Part shown: piece after piece, positions 34,006-41,572 of the stretch | Position numbering within the stretch: the first letter of the stretch is position 1 | Layout of the letters: every line of letters begins with the position of its first letter | Source: Weeksella virosa DSM 16922 | GTDB taxonomy: Bacteria > Bacteroidota > Bacteroidia > Flavobacteriales > Weeksellaceae | Length of the DNA stretch: 64,000 nt | Assembly: GCF_000189415.1 (NCBI RefSeq) | Contig: NC_015144.1 | Span: 1,121,501 to 1,185,500 of the forward strand | Direction: 5' to 3' | Made by a program: the position numbers and the translations under genes | Notes under the pieces: generated by a model | The model's database searches: none | The model's input: the letters and a program-made list of their open reading frames with translations, nothing else | What the model was told of the DNA's origin: nothing

Positions 34006-35381
34006 TACTTCTTTTTCAATTTCACAGTAAAGTGTCGTAAAATAGGCGCTTCCCAAGCAATAGAGTAGCCTTTGGTGACTTCTTCTCTCCGATCGAAAAC
34101 ATTTTTCAGTGCCTTGGCAATATAATCCATGTGGTTTTGCGTATATGTTCTTCTTGGGATTGCTAATCGTAAGAGCTCGAGAGCTGGATAGCGATTTTCT
34201 CTAGTTTCTGGATCGCGATCTGCCAATAAAGTGCCAATTTCTACTCCACGAACACCAGCTTCTTTGTACAATTCTATACCTAAGGTTTGTGCTGGGAAAT
34301 CATCTCTTTTTAGGTGAGGATAAAAACCCAGTGCATCTACAAAAACAGCATGGCCACCAATCGGATATTGTACTGGAATTCCATAACTTCTTAGTTTTTC
34401 ACCCAAATAAATTACCTGCCCGATACGCGCTTGCAAATAGCTATGTTCTGTCGACTCTTGTAAACCTTGTGCCAAAGCAGCTAAATCTCTACCAGCCAGA
34501 CCTCCGTAGGTTAAATAACCCTCGTAAATAATTCCGAAATTTCCAGCCTCTTGGTATAACTCTTCATTTTTCAGTGCTAGAAAACCTCCAATATTTACCA
34601 AACCATCTTTTTTAGAAGACATCGTCATACCGTCAGCATACGAAAACATTTCTTTGCAAATTTCTTTGATGGTTTGATGATGAAATTCTTTTTCACGTTC
34701 TTTTATAAAGAAGGCATTTTCGGCAAATCGTGCAGCATCAAAAAAAATCGGAATATTATACCGTTCCGATAAGGCTTTCACGGCACGAATATTTTCTATC
34801 GAAACTGGTTGACCACCAGAAGAATTACAAGTAATGGTAATCAGGGTGAACGGAATTTTTTCTTTTCCGTATTGCTGATATATTTTTTCCAGCTTTTCTA
34901 TGTCGATATTTCCTTTAAAAGGGTAAGGATCGTCTATAGAGAAAGCCTCGTCGATCGTACAATCAACTGCATGTGCTTTCCTAAATTCTATGTGCCCTTT
35001 TGTCGTATCAAAATGCGTATTGCCCGGAATAATATGGCCTTCTTTTACCAGTACAGAGAACAATACATTTTCGGCAGCTCTGCCCTGATGTGTTGGCAAA
35101 AGATAGGGAAAACCAGTAAGTTGCTCCACCGTATCTTTTAGTTTTTTGAAGGATGAAGAACCTGCATAACTTTCGTCACCAGTCATCATTTCTGCCCATT
35201 GCTTATCAGACATGGCTCCGGTTCCGCTATCGGTAAGAAGATCGATAATCACCTGATTGCTCTGTAGATTAAACAAATTATACTCAGCGTCTTCTATCCA
35301 TTTTTCTCTTTCTTCGCGAGTAGAAAAATTTATTTCTTCTATGGTCTTGATGCGATACGGTTCTATAAAAGGTAATTTCAT
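34005..35381 (-). CDS. tnaA: Tryptophanase
   Basis: PLP-dependent beta-eliminase that turns tryptophan into indole, pyruvate and ammonia; cytoplasm, 458 residues. IDLLTDSGTGAMSDKQWAEM, THQGRAAENVLF, the PLP Asp/Arg loop FFDAARFAENAFFI, and the Schiff-base Lys in MSSKKDGLVNIGG are clear. Tyrosine phenol-lyase is the close alternative. I prefer tryptophanase because FDTTKGH, ARFAEN and GVRAVEIG-like GVRGVEIGTLLADRDPETR follow the tryptophanase pattern (Ile where lyases have the Arg of MERG). No TnaC-like leader peptide is visible in the 88 bases before the next gene. It faces trpA, so indole-making and indole-using genes meet tail to tail. Confidence 0.9.
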   Translation of the reverse strand: MKLPFIEPYRIKTIEEINFSTREEREKWIEDAEYNLFNLQSNQVIIDLLTDSGTGAMSDKQWAEMMTGDESYAGSSSFKKLKDTVEQLTGFPYLLPTHQGRAAENVLFSVLVKEGHIIPGNTHFDTTKGHIEFRKAHAVDCTIDEAFSIDDPYPFKGNIDIEKLEKIYQQYGKEKIPFTLITITCNSSGGQPVSIENIRAVKALSERYNIPIFFDAARFAENAFFIKEREKEFHHQTIKEICKEMFSYADGMTMSSKKDGLVNIGGFLALKNEELYQEAGNFGIIYEGYLTYGGLAGRDLAALAQGLQESTEHSYLQARIGQVIYLGEKLRSYGIPVQYPIGGHAVFVDALGFYPHLKRDDFPAQTLGIELYKEAGVRGVEIGTLLADRDPETRENRYPALELLRLAIPRRTYTQNHMDYIAKALKNVFDRREEVTKGYSIAWEAPILRHFTVKLKKK

Positions 35382-35469
35382 TTTTTTTGTGATTTTGAAC
35401 TTTAAATGTAGGAGAATTTTTGATGAAAAATAAGTAGATTTAAAGAATTCTTTAGAAGAGTACTAAAAA

Positions 35470-36033
35470 ATGAAAAAGCTTGATGTTACTTCTTTGATGC
35501 AATCCGATCAAAACCAAGAACAATTTAGGTATTGTTCGGTTTGTCGGGTATCGATTGTTGATAAGAACTTTGTAGTAGAAAAAGCCTATAAAAAAGATTA
35601 TCTAGAAAATGATTGGGTAATGGTTTTTGAGTTGGCTGTTTGCGATGCTTGTCGATTGCAAATGAATCGAGATATTTCTAGCGAATCGAAAAAAAATATT
35701 CAACAATTTCTTCATGATAAAGCTCAAATTATCCAAGAAAATAAAACTCAAGTCATTGAAAAGCTGAAGCAACTGCAAGAAAAAAATCAATGTTTTTTGA
35801 CGGGTAAATCGATAGATGATTGCCAAGAGTTTCAGGTTGTTTTGTTGCATTCTCCTACGATGAATTTGCCGTCTACGCCGTTGTTTATTTCTGATGATGC
35901 GATCGAGATGTATCAGGCTTTGTTATCAGACCATACCAAAGGTTTTTTTGATGATTTTATGGATAACCTCAACGGTTTACCACCAGAAATAGAGGAGCTT
36001 TTTAGATCTAAAAAATCGTTAGTTTTGTTGTGA
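35470..36033 (+). CDS. Unknown cytoplasmic protein with two CxxC pairs
   Basis: 187 residues, family not recognised. It has no signal peptide or membrane span. Cys22-x-x-Cys25 (YCSVC) and Cys58-x-x-Cys61 (VCDAC) are spaced like a split zinc ribbon, followed by a charged helical stretch (about 66-107) and two further Cys (108 and 118). A C-terminal part contains LLHSPTMNLPSTPLFISDD and ends in an acidic helix with LPPEIEELF. A zinc-binding scaffold or regulator is plausible but unproven. The gene is divergent from tnaA with only 88 bases between, and convergent with cls, 16 bases from its end. No clear -7 element is seen. Confidence 0.65.
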   Translation: MKKLDVTSLMQSDQNQEQFRYCSVCRVSIVDKNFVVEKAYKKDYLENDWVMVFELAVCDACRLQMNRDISSESKKNIQQFLHDKAQIIQENKTQVIEKLKQLQEKNQCFLTGKSIDDCQEFQVVLLHSPTMNLPSTPLFISDDAIEMYQALLSDHTKGFFDDFMDNLNGLPPEIEELFRSKKSLVLL

Positions 36034-36049
36034 TTTTTTTTCTACCGTA

Positions 36050-37552
36050 TCATAATAAAGGAGCTAATAATCTACAAAGAGAGGCAATCCCACGGTGAAT
36101 CATCGGGATAGATTTCCATTGTTGATAGGTGATTTTTCGCGTGTCGAGTAAATCCAACTTAAATTGTTGGTATAACTTTTTTATTGCTTTCTTATCATAA
36201 AAAACAGCTGTAATCTCGAAATTGATAAAAAAACTTCGGTTGTCTAGATTCACTGTTCCCACAAAAGCAATCTCGTTATCGACCGTAATCGTTTTCGCAT
36301 GGATAAATCCTTTTTGGTAGAGATGAACATTGACACCACGTTTCATCAGGCTTTTAAGGAAAGATAGCGAAGCTTGTTGCACTATAAACGAATCGCCTTT
36401 TTCGGGTAGGATGAGGTTGACTTCTACACCACTAGAAACAGCGATTAATAAGGCAGACTTGAATTCATCTGACGGGATGAAATAAGGAGTTGTGATACAG
36501 ATCTTTTCTTTTGCCAAGGAGATTGCTAGAATCATGGATTCCATTGCCGAGGGGACATCAGACCCGGGTGAAGTGTACGAGAAGCCTATAACAGACTCAA
36601 TAGATCTGTATGTAATTTTCTGTTCTGGGAAATGATATTCAGCTTCGTCCATCGAGTACATTTGGCCTTGGGTCATCGACCAGCTTAACCAGAACTGTAA
36701 CTCTAACATATCAACCGATTCGCCTCGAATGCAGAGAGAAGTATCTCGCCAATACAATTTATTTTTGTCGCTGTAGGGAGGAGTATTGATGTAGCGGTCG
36801 GAAATGTTGATACCCCCGACAAAAGCAATTTCTGCATCTACAATCATTATCTTTCTATGATTACGATAGTTAGAATTTGCCAAAGAAGAAAAGTGGACTG
36901 GTAAAAAAGTCTGACACTGAATCAAGCTATCCTCAAAAATTTTTTTTGCTTTTTTTATTAGTTTTGGTGATCCAAATCCATCTACGATTATGCGAACAAT
37001 GACACCGTTTGCTGCTTTATTTTTGAGAATTTCAATCACTTCTTGGCCTATTTGGTCCAACTCAAAAATATAATATTCTAGATGGATATGATGTTTAGCT
37101 TGTCGAAGAACTTCTAGAAATCGAGGAAACTTTTCCTCTCCATTGATCAATACTTCTAGCTGATTATCAAGGTATGAGGGAGAAGAAAGGCTGTGGTACA
37201 AATATTGAAAAACTTTACTAAAATTACCGGTTTGTTCTGTAATTAGTTGTTGGTTACTGCTATTAAACGAACTTATGCTGTGCCAACGTTCGATGATTTG
37301 GCGTTGTTGTTTGGTATCTATTCGGGATAATGTTTTTTCTTTATTGAATTTTTGCCCAAAAAAGAAATAGAATAATAAACCAATAATGGGTAGAAAAACA
37401 ATGACCAAAATCCAAGCAATAGTTTTTTCGGGTTTTCTATTTTCGATGAGAATGGTAAGAATCAAAACCAAATAAATAAGCGTTAGCGGGATCCAGTACC
37501 ACTCTACCAAAAATTGCCATAGTTGATGTAGGATATGTGTTGCTTCTGCCAA
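36050..37552 (-). CDS. cls: Cardiolipin synthase
   Basis: Joins two phosphatidylglycerols into cardiolipin and glycerol at the inner membrane, 500 residues. Two N-terminal transmembrane helices (about 15-34 and 43-62, ending WILVIVFLPIIGLLFYFFFG) are followed by two phospholipase D domains with HKD motifs: HRKIMIVDAEIAFVGGIN and HAKTITVDNEIAFVGTVNLD. The translation start seems to be TTG at 37552 (TTG GCA GAA GCA); a stop codon lies three codons upstream and no ATG occurs in frame before the catalytic domains, so the TTG is the best choice. It follows tyrS but is separated from it by a terminator. Confidence 0.93.
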   Translation of the reverse strand: MAEATHILHQLWQFLVEWYWIPLTLIYLVLILTILIENRKPEKTIAWILVIVFLPIIGLLFYFFFGQKFNKEKTLSRIDTKQQRQIIERWHSISSFNSSNQQLITEQTGNFSKVFQYLYHSLSSPSYLDNQLEVLINGEEKFPRFLEVLRQAKHHIHLEYYIFELDQIGQEVIEILKNKAANGVIVRIIVDGFGSPKLIKKAKKIFEDSLIQCQTFLPVHFSSLANSNYRNHRKIMIVDAEIAFVGGINISDRYINTPPYSDKNKLYWRDTSLCIRGESVDMLELQFWLSWSMTQGQMYSMDEAEYHFPEQKITYRSIESVIGFSYTSPGSDVPSAMESMILAISLAKEKICITTPYFIPSDEFKSALLIAVSSGVEVNLILPEKGDSFIVQQASLSFLKSLMKRGVNVHLYQKGFIHAKTITVDNEIAFVGTVNLDNRSFFINFEITAVFYDKKAIKKLYQQFKLDLLDTRKITYQQWKSIPMIHRGIASLCRLLAPLL

Positions 37553-37572
37553 GGTAAAATCTTATTATACTA

Positions 37573-37607
37573 AAATAAAAAAAACTCATCATAAAGGATG
37601 AGTTTTT
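37573..37607 (-). terminator. Terminator of tyrS
   Basis: An 11-bp stem (37580-37590 with 37597-37607), loop ATAAAG, and an A run to its left that becomes the U tail on the minus strand. Confidence 0.88.
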
Positions 37608-37629
37608 AGGTTGTATTTTTGGGATTTGT

Positions 37630-38928
37630 CTATTCTACAAGTAAGATAAAATAGTTTTTCTTTCCTTTTTGCAGTAATACGTACTTGTCGTTTATTAGAT
37701 GAGAAGTATCGAGGATAAATTCATCGGTAATTTTTTCTTTATTTACCGAAATAGCATTTGTTGCTAATTCTCTTCTCGCTTCTGAATTTGATTTTAAGAA
37801 ACCTGATTTTTCTACTAAAACATCGACAATGGCTAAGCCGTTTTCTAAATCTTCTTTGGTAATTATTGCTTGTGGAACACCTTCGAAAACCGATAAGAAT
37901 GTATCGGTATCTAAGCTTTTCAGATCTTCTGAGGTGGATTTACCAAACAACATCTGCGATGCTTTTTCGGCTTTATGAAGCTCATCAACACCGTGTACCA
38001 TGATGGTAATTTCGGTTGCTAGTTTGCGTTGAAGTTCACGAAGATGAGGTTCTTTTCTATGGTGCTCTATGAGATCGTCGATAGTTTCTTTATCGAGGAA
38101 TGTATAAATTTTGATATATTTTTCGCAATCAGCATCGGCTTGGTTGAGCCAAAATTGATAGAATTTATAAGGTGAAGTTCTTTTTTTGTCTAACCAAATG
38201 TTTTCTCCACCTTCAGATTTACCGAATTTTGTTCCGTCTGCTTTTGTGGTCAAAGGACAAGTAAAAGCAAAGGCTTCTCCTTGTATCGTTCGACGAATAA
38301 GTTCTGTCCCTGTAGTGATGTTTCCCCACTGATCAGATCCACCCATTTGTAGTTTGACGCCGAGTTTTTCGTATAAGTAAAGATAGTCATACCCCTGAAT
38401 CAATTGATAGGTAAATTCGGTAAAAGACATACCGACGTTGGATTCGGCAGAAAGGCGCGATTTCACAGAGTCTTTTGCCATCATATAATTTACGGTTAGA
38501 TGCTTCCCGACGTTGCGAACAAAATCGATGAAGGAGAAGTCTTTCATCCAATCATAATTGTTAACTAAGATTGCAGAGTTGCCATTTCGCCCATCAAAAT
38601 CGAGGAATCGAGCAAGTTGAGCTTTTATTCCGTTGACGTATTTTTCTAGGGTTTCTTCGTCGAGTAAATTGCGTTCTGCACTTTTCCCAGTTGGGTCACC
38701 TATCATTCCAGTTGCTCCTCCTACTAAGGCGACAGGGCGATGACCGTGACGTTGTAAATGCACTAACAGAAAAATGGGCACTAAGCTACCAACGTGTAAC
38801 GAATCGGCAGTTGGGTCGAAGCCTACATAACCGGTAGTCATTTCTTTGTTTAGTTGTTCGGCTGTTCCTGGCATGATGTTGTGGATAAGTCCACGCCATG
38901 TCAATTCTTCTATTAGAGGGTTATTCAT
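37630..38928 (-). CDS. tyrS: Tyrosine-tRNA ligase
   Basis: Class I synthetase, TyrS1 type, 432 residues, cytoplasm. HIGH-like motif is HVGS in DPTADSLHVGSLVPIFLL; the Tyr pocket shows YDYLYLYEKLGVKLQMGGSDQWGNI; the KMSKS-like motif is KFGKS in DGTKFGKSEGGENIW. A C-terminal S4 RNA-binding domain (about 350-430) includes GFLKSNSEARRELATNAISVNKEKI. Start ATG at 38928. A -7 element TACCTTTG lies about 63 bases upstream, so the leader may be about 55 bases; I could not find a T-box-like structure in it, and none is expected in this phylum. Confidence 0.97.
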   Translation of the reverse strand: MNNPLIEELTWRGLIHNIMPGTAEQLNKEMTTGYVGFDPTADSLHVGSLVPIFLLVHLQRHGHRPVALVGGATGMIGDPTGKSAERNLLDEETLEKYVNGIKAQLARFLDFDGRNGNSAILVNNYDWMKDFSFIDFVRNVGKHLTVNYMMAKDSVKSRLSAESNVGMSFTEFTYQLIQGYDYLYLYEKLGVKLQMGGSDQWGNITTGTELIRRTIQGEAFAFTCPLTTKADGTKFGKSEGGENIWLDKKRTSPYKFYQFWLNQADADCEKYIKIYTFLDKETIDDLIEHHRKEPHLRELQRKLATEITIMVHGVDELHKAEKASQMLFGKSTSEDLKSLDTDTFLSVFEGVPQAIITKEDLENGLAIVDVLVEKSGFLKSNSEARRELATNAISVNKEKITDEFILDTSHLINDKYVLLQKGKKNYFILLVE

Positions 38929-38990
38929 TTTTTTTGCTAAGGTGGGTTTTTTTATAAATACTCGTTAAATAATTATCGTACAAAGGTATA

Positions 38991-38998
38991 ATATATCT
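38991..38998 (-). promoter_or_regulatory. Probable -7 element of tyrS promoter
   Basis: Minus strand TACCTTTG matches TAnnTTTG exactly. No TTG is found at the usual upstream spacing. Confidence 0.45.
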
Positions 38999-39016
38999 GG
39001 CAATTTTTTTAGTATC

Positions 39017-39973
39017 ATGGTAGGAAAGTGGAGCGAATTTTCTAACTTCCGAGAAGATTTATCGCTTATGCAATCTATTTTGTTCGAAAATGCATCCCTA
39101 AAATGGATCGATTTAGAGAATCCTACCAAAGAAGAATTAGAAGAATTGGGCAGAGTTTATCAGTTCAATCGTTTTACTTTGGCAGATAATTTAGAGCCTG
39201 GTCATCTGCCAAAATTCGAATCCGATGTTTTGATTTCTTTTCTTTTGGTTCGGTTTTATGGTAAAGATAAACATCAGCACCAAAATATTGTGCGCGAATT
39301 TAGTCACAAAATTGGGGTTTATTTCAACGAGAATATTGTGTTAACTATTCATCAAAAACCAACCAATTTGCTGGTGCAGGCTAAGGAGGCTTGTTTGATG
39401 AAGAATAGGGATCATCAAAAAATTAATTCGAAATTGTTGTTGTATTATATTTTGCGACAAACCTTATTGTCTTATCAATTGCCAGGGGAGAAGATGATGG
39501 AAAAGATTGACGCTTTCGAGACCATTGTTTTTTCGGATAAATCGAATAAAATTACATTGAAGAAAATTTTTCAGTTGAAACGAGAAGCTTCGTCCTGCAA
39601 GAAAATTCTAAGTTTGATGGATGATGTGATAAAGGAGCTGACGATTTTCCAGAAGAATCCTAGTCAGTTTCAGGATTTACGAGAATCGAGTCAGAAATAT
39701 CTACATTTTTATTCTCAGATTTTAGATGATATCCAAAATTTGATTGCGATTTTCATGTCTTTATCCAATCAAAAAACAAATGATATTATGAAGTTGTTGA
39801 CGATTTTTTCTGCATTTTTCTTGCCCTTAACTTTTATGGTTGGTGTGTATGGGATGAATTTCGAATATATGCCCGAATTGGCTTATAGATATGGCTATCC
39901 TATTTGTTTGGTTGCGATGATTGCCATTGTTATTTTTATCTATTTTTGGTTTAAGAAGAAACAGATATTATAG
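39017..39973 (+). CDS. corA: CorA-family magnesium/divalent cation transporter
   Basis: Pentameric inner membrane channel for Mg2+ (or Co2+/Ni2+), 318 residues. A large cytoplasmic N-terminal domain (about 1-255) ends in a long stalk helix. Two C-terminal transmembrane helices follow: TM1 about 259-279, ending in the family signature YGMNFEYMPE (GMN), and TM2 about 292-311 (ICLVAMIAIVIFIYFWF) with a basic tail FKKKQ. Length and topology are normal. It is divergent from tyrS across 88 bases and has no evident Mg-sensing leader in that space. Confidence 0.95.
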   Translation: MVGKWSEFSNFREDLSLMQSILFENASLKWIDLENPTKEELEELGRVYQFNRFTLADNLEPGHLPKFESDVLISFLLVRFYGKDKHQHQNIVREFSHKIGVYFNENIVLTIHQKPTNLLVQAKEACLMKNRDHQKINSKLLLYYILRQTLLSYQLPGEKMMEKIDAFETIVFSDKSNKITLKKIFQLKREASSCKKILSLMDDVIKELTIFQKNPSQFQDLRESSQKYLHFYSQILDDIQNLIAIFMSLSNQKTNDIMKLLTIFSAFFLPLTFMVGVYGMNFEYMPELAYRYGYPICLVAMIAIVIFIYFWFKKKQIL

Positions 39974-40018
39974 TACGACTAGTTGGTTGACCTTACGATC
40001 GTTAGTATATCTCTTTGT

Positions 40019-40050
40019 AAAAAAAGAGACTGTCTATGAAGACAGTCTCT
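40019..40050 (-). terminator. Terminator of the susCD operon
   Basis: A 10-bp stem AGAGACTGTC (40025-40034) with GACAGTCTCT (40041-40050). The A run on its left is the U tail for the minus strand, 20 bases past the susD stop. Confidence 0.85.
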
Positions 40051-40070
40051 GATTAAATATTAATACACTA

Positions 40071-41558
40071 TTATTGAGTTGGGTTTTGTTCGATCAAAGG
40101 GTTAGAGTTAATTTCTTGCCTCGGAATTAACCATTGCCAACGTGGATCATTCGGCTCAATCGTGTATAGATTGTTGATAACTGTGGTGTTTTGGTTTGCA
40201 TCTTTTCTATTGAGAGGTAAACCTAAACGTTTGAGGTCGAAAAATCTAAAACCTTCTCCCCAAAGCTCTATACGTCTATTGAGCAATATTTCTTCATAGT
40301 ATTCTTCTCCTGTTTTGGTGAAGTCGCTAAATTCGTTATCTCTTGCTTGTATAAGCTGTTTAAGGATTAGTTTAGAACCGTCTTCGTTACCTAATTTATA
40401 TTTAGCTTCTGCTTCTATTAGGTACATTTCTGCAGCTCTCATAAATGGAACATCTCCTAATGAAATCGAAAAAGATTGGGCTAAGAACTTTTGTGAAGTG
40501 TACGGGTGTCTCGAAAAGTTGCGAGGTAGTTTTAATGAAGCATGTTCGCCCGTAGGGTCAACCAATTCTTTACGTACGTCTGAGTTCGGGAATGCATTGT
40601 ATAGGTTAACATTCATTACTTTCGGTGCTAGTCGTATTTGTGTAGAACTGTAATTTCTCGACATATATGCGTGGAAATTCCCAAAATAGTCTGTTTGGTC
40701 ACTTACTATTTTTATTCCCCACATCCACTCTGGGTTATTGTAATTATTGAAACCTTCCATATATTCTTCGCGAGACATCAGTTTGAATGGTGTTCTTGCA
40801 AGTGCTGCGTATTCTGCGGCCTTGGCATAGTTTTGTTGCACGAGTGCCACACGAGCTTTTAGACCTCTAACATTGTTAACGCTAAAATGCGAGACGTTTG
40901 CTTGGTCTTTACCTTCTAAAAGTTCTTCTGCTTTGTCTAGATCTTTCCATATTTGCTCATAGACTTCAGCAACGGTAGCTCTTGCTTTTGGTCCGATATC
41001 GGTTGGGTCGAGACGTACAACTATTCCAGGGTTTGCATTTGCTTCGCCTGCAACATAGCGCTTGCCATATATTTGTACAAGTTGAAAATAGCTAAATGCG
41101 CGGTAGGCATAAGCTTGCCCTATTGCGTTTTCTTTCAACTCTAGGTCTCCTGAGGCCTTTTCACCATAAGTGATAATTGTATTGGCATTTCTTGCCATCG
41201 AATACCAAAATAGCCATGGATAGGAAATATCGCTAGCAGATTCGTTGTTGGTGTGTAACCAACGTATAGCAGAAACAAACCATCCGTTTCCTGTAGAAGG
41301 GAAGATAACATCATCTCCCATTACATCAGAAAAGATTAATTGAGCGGTGTACCCGTTTTGTCCTTGACTTCTGTTTTGTCTCGTATACATATTTCTATGC
41401 ATTCCGTTTATTGCTGCCATCAAGTTGTCTGCAGTTGACATTGCTGCTTGTTCACTAACAGACGAGGTTGGCTCGGTATCCAAATAGTCATCTGAACAGC
41501 TACTCAATAGTAAGCTTAGACCTAATAAAGTTGATGTAAGGATTTTTATTTTTTTCAT
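40071..41558 (-). CDS. SusD/RagB-family nutrient-binding lipoprotein
   Basis: A 495-residue surface lipoprotein that acts as lid of the SusC transporter. Lipobox LSLLLSSCSDDYLD gives Cys about residue 21, followed by the acidic DDYLDTEPTSS, the usual surface-export context. The helical SusD core (TPR-like, for instance AYAYRAFSYFQLVQIYGKRY) and the C-terminal RRIELWGEGFRFFDLKRLGLPLNR and WLIPRQEINSNPLIEQNP are typical. It lies 14 bases behind susC. No glycoside hydrolase, peptidase or regulator is adjacent, so the substrate cannot be read from context; sugars or peptides are possible. Confidence 0.96.
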   Translation of the reverse strand: MKKIKILTSTLLGLSLLLSSCSDDYLDTEPTSSVSEQAAMSTADNLMAAINGMHRNMYTRQNRSQGQNGYTAQLIFSDVMGDDVIFPSTGNGWFVSAIRWLHTNNESASDISYPWLFWYSMARNANTIITYGEKASGDLELKENAIGQAYAYRAFSYFQLVQIYGKRYVAGEANANPGIVVRLDPTDIGPKARATVAEVYEQIWKDLDKAEELLEGKDQANVSHFSVNNVRGLKARVALVQQNYAKAAEYAALARTPFKLMSREEYMEGFNNYNNPEWMWGIKIVSDQTDYFGNFHAYMSRNYSSTQIRLAPKVMNVNLYNAFPNSDVRKELVDPTGEHASLKLPRNFSRHPYTSQKFLAQSFSISLGDVPFMRAAEMYLIEAEAKYKLGNEDGSKLILKQLIQARDNEFSDFTKTGEEYYEEILLNRRIELWGEGFRFFDLKRLGLPLNRKDANQNTTVINNLYTIEPNDPRWQWLIPRQEINSNPLIEQNPTQ

Positions 41559-41572
41559 GATTTTTTATTTTT

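Noticed and set aside
34005-35381. Tyrosine phenol-lyase instead of tryptophanase
   Set aside because: Residue patterns near the active site (FDTTKGH, ARFAEN, VEIG) follow tryptophanase.
35382-35469. TnaC-type leader peptide before tnaA
   Set aside because: No short frame with a Trp codon was found in the 88 bases; control of tnaA must differ from E. coli.
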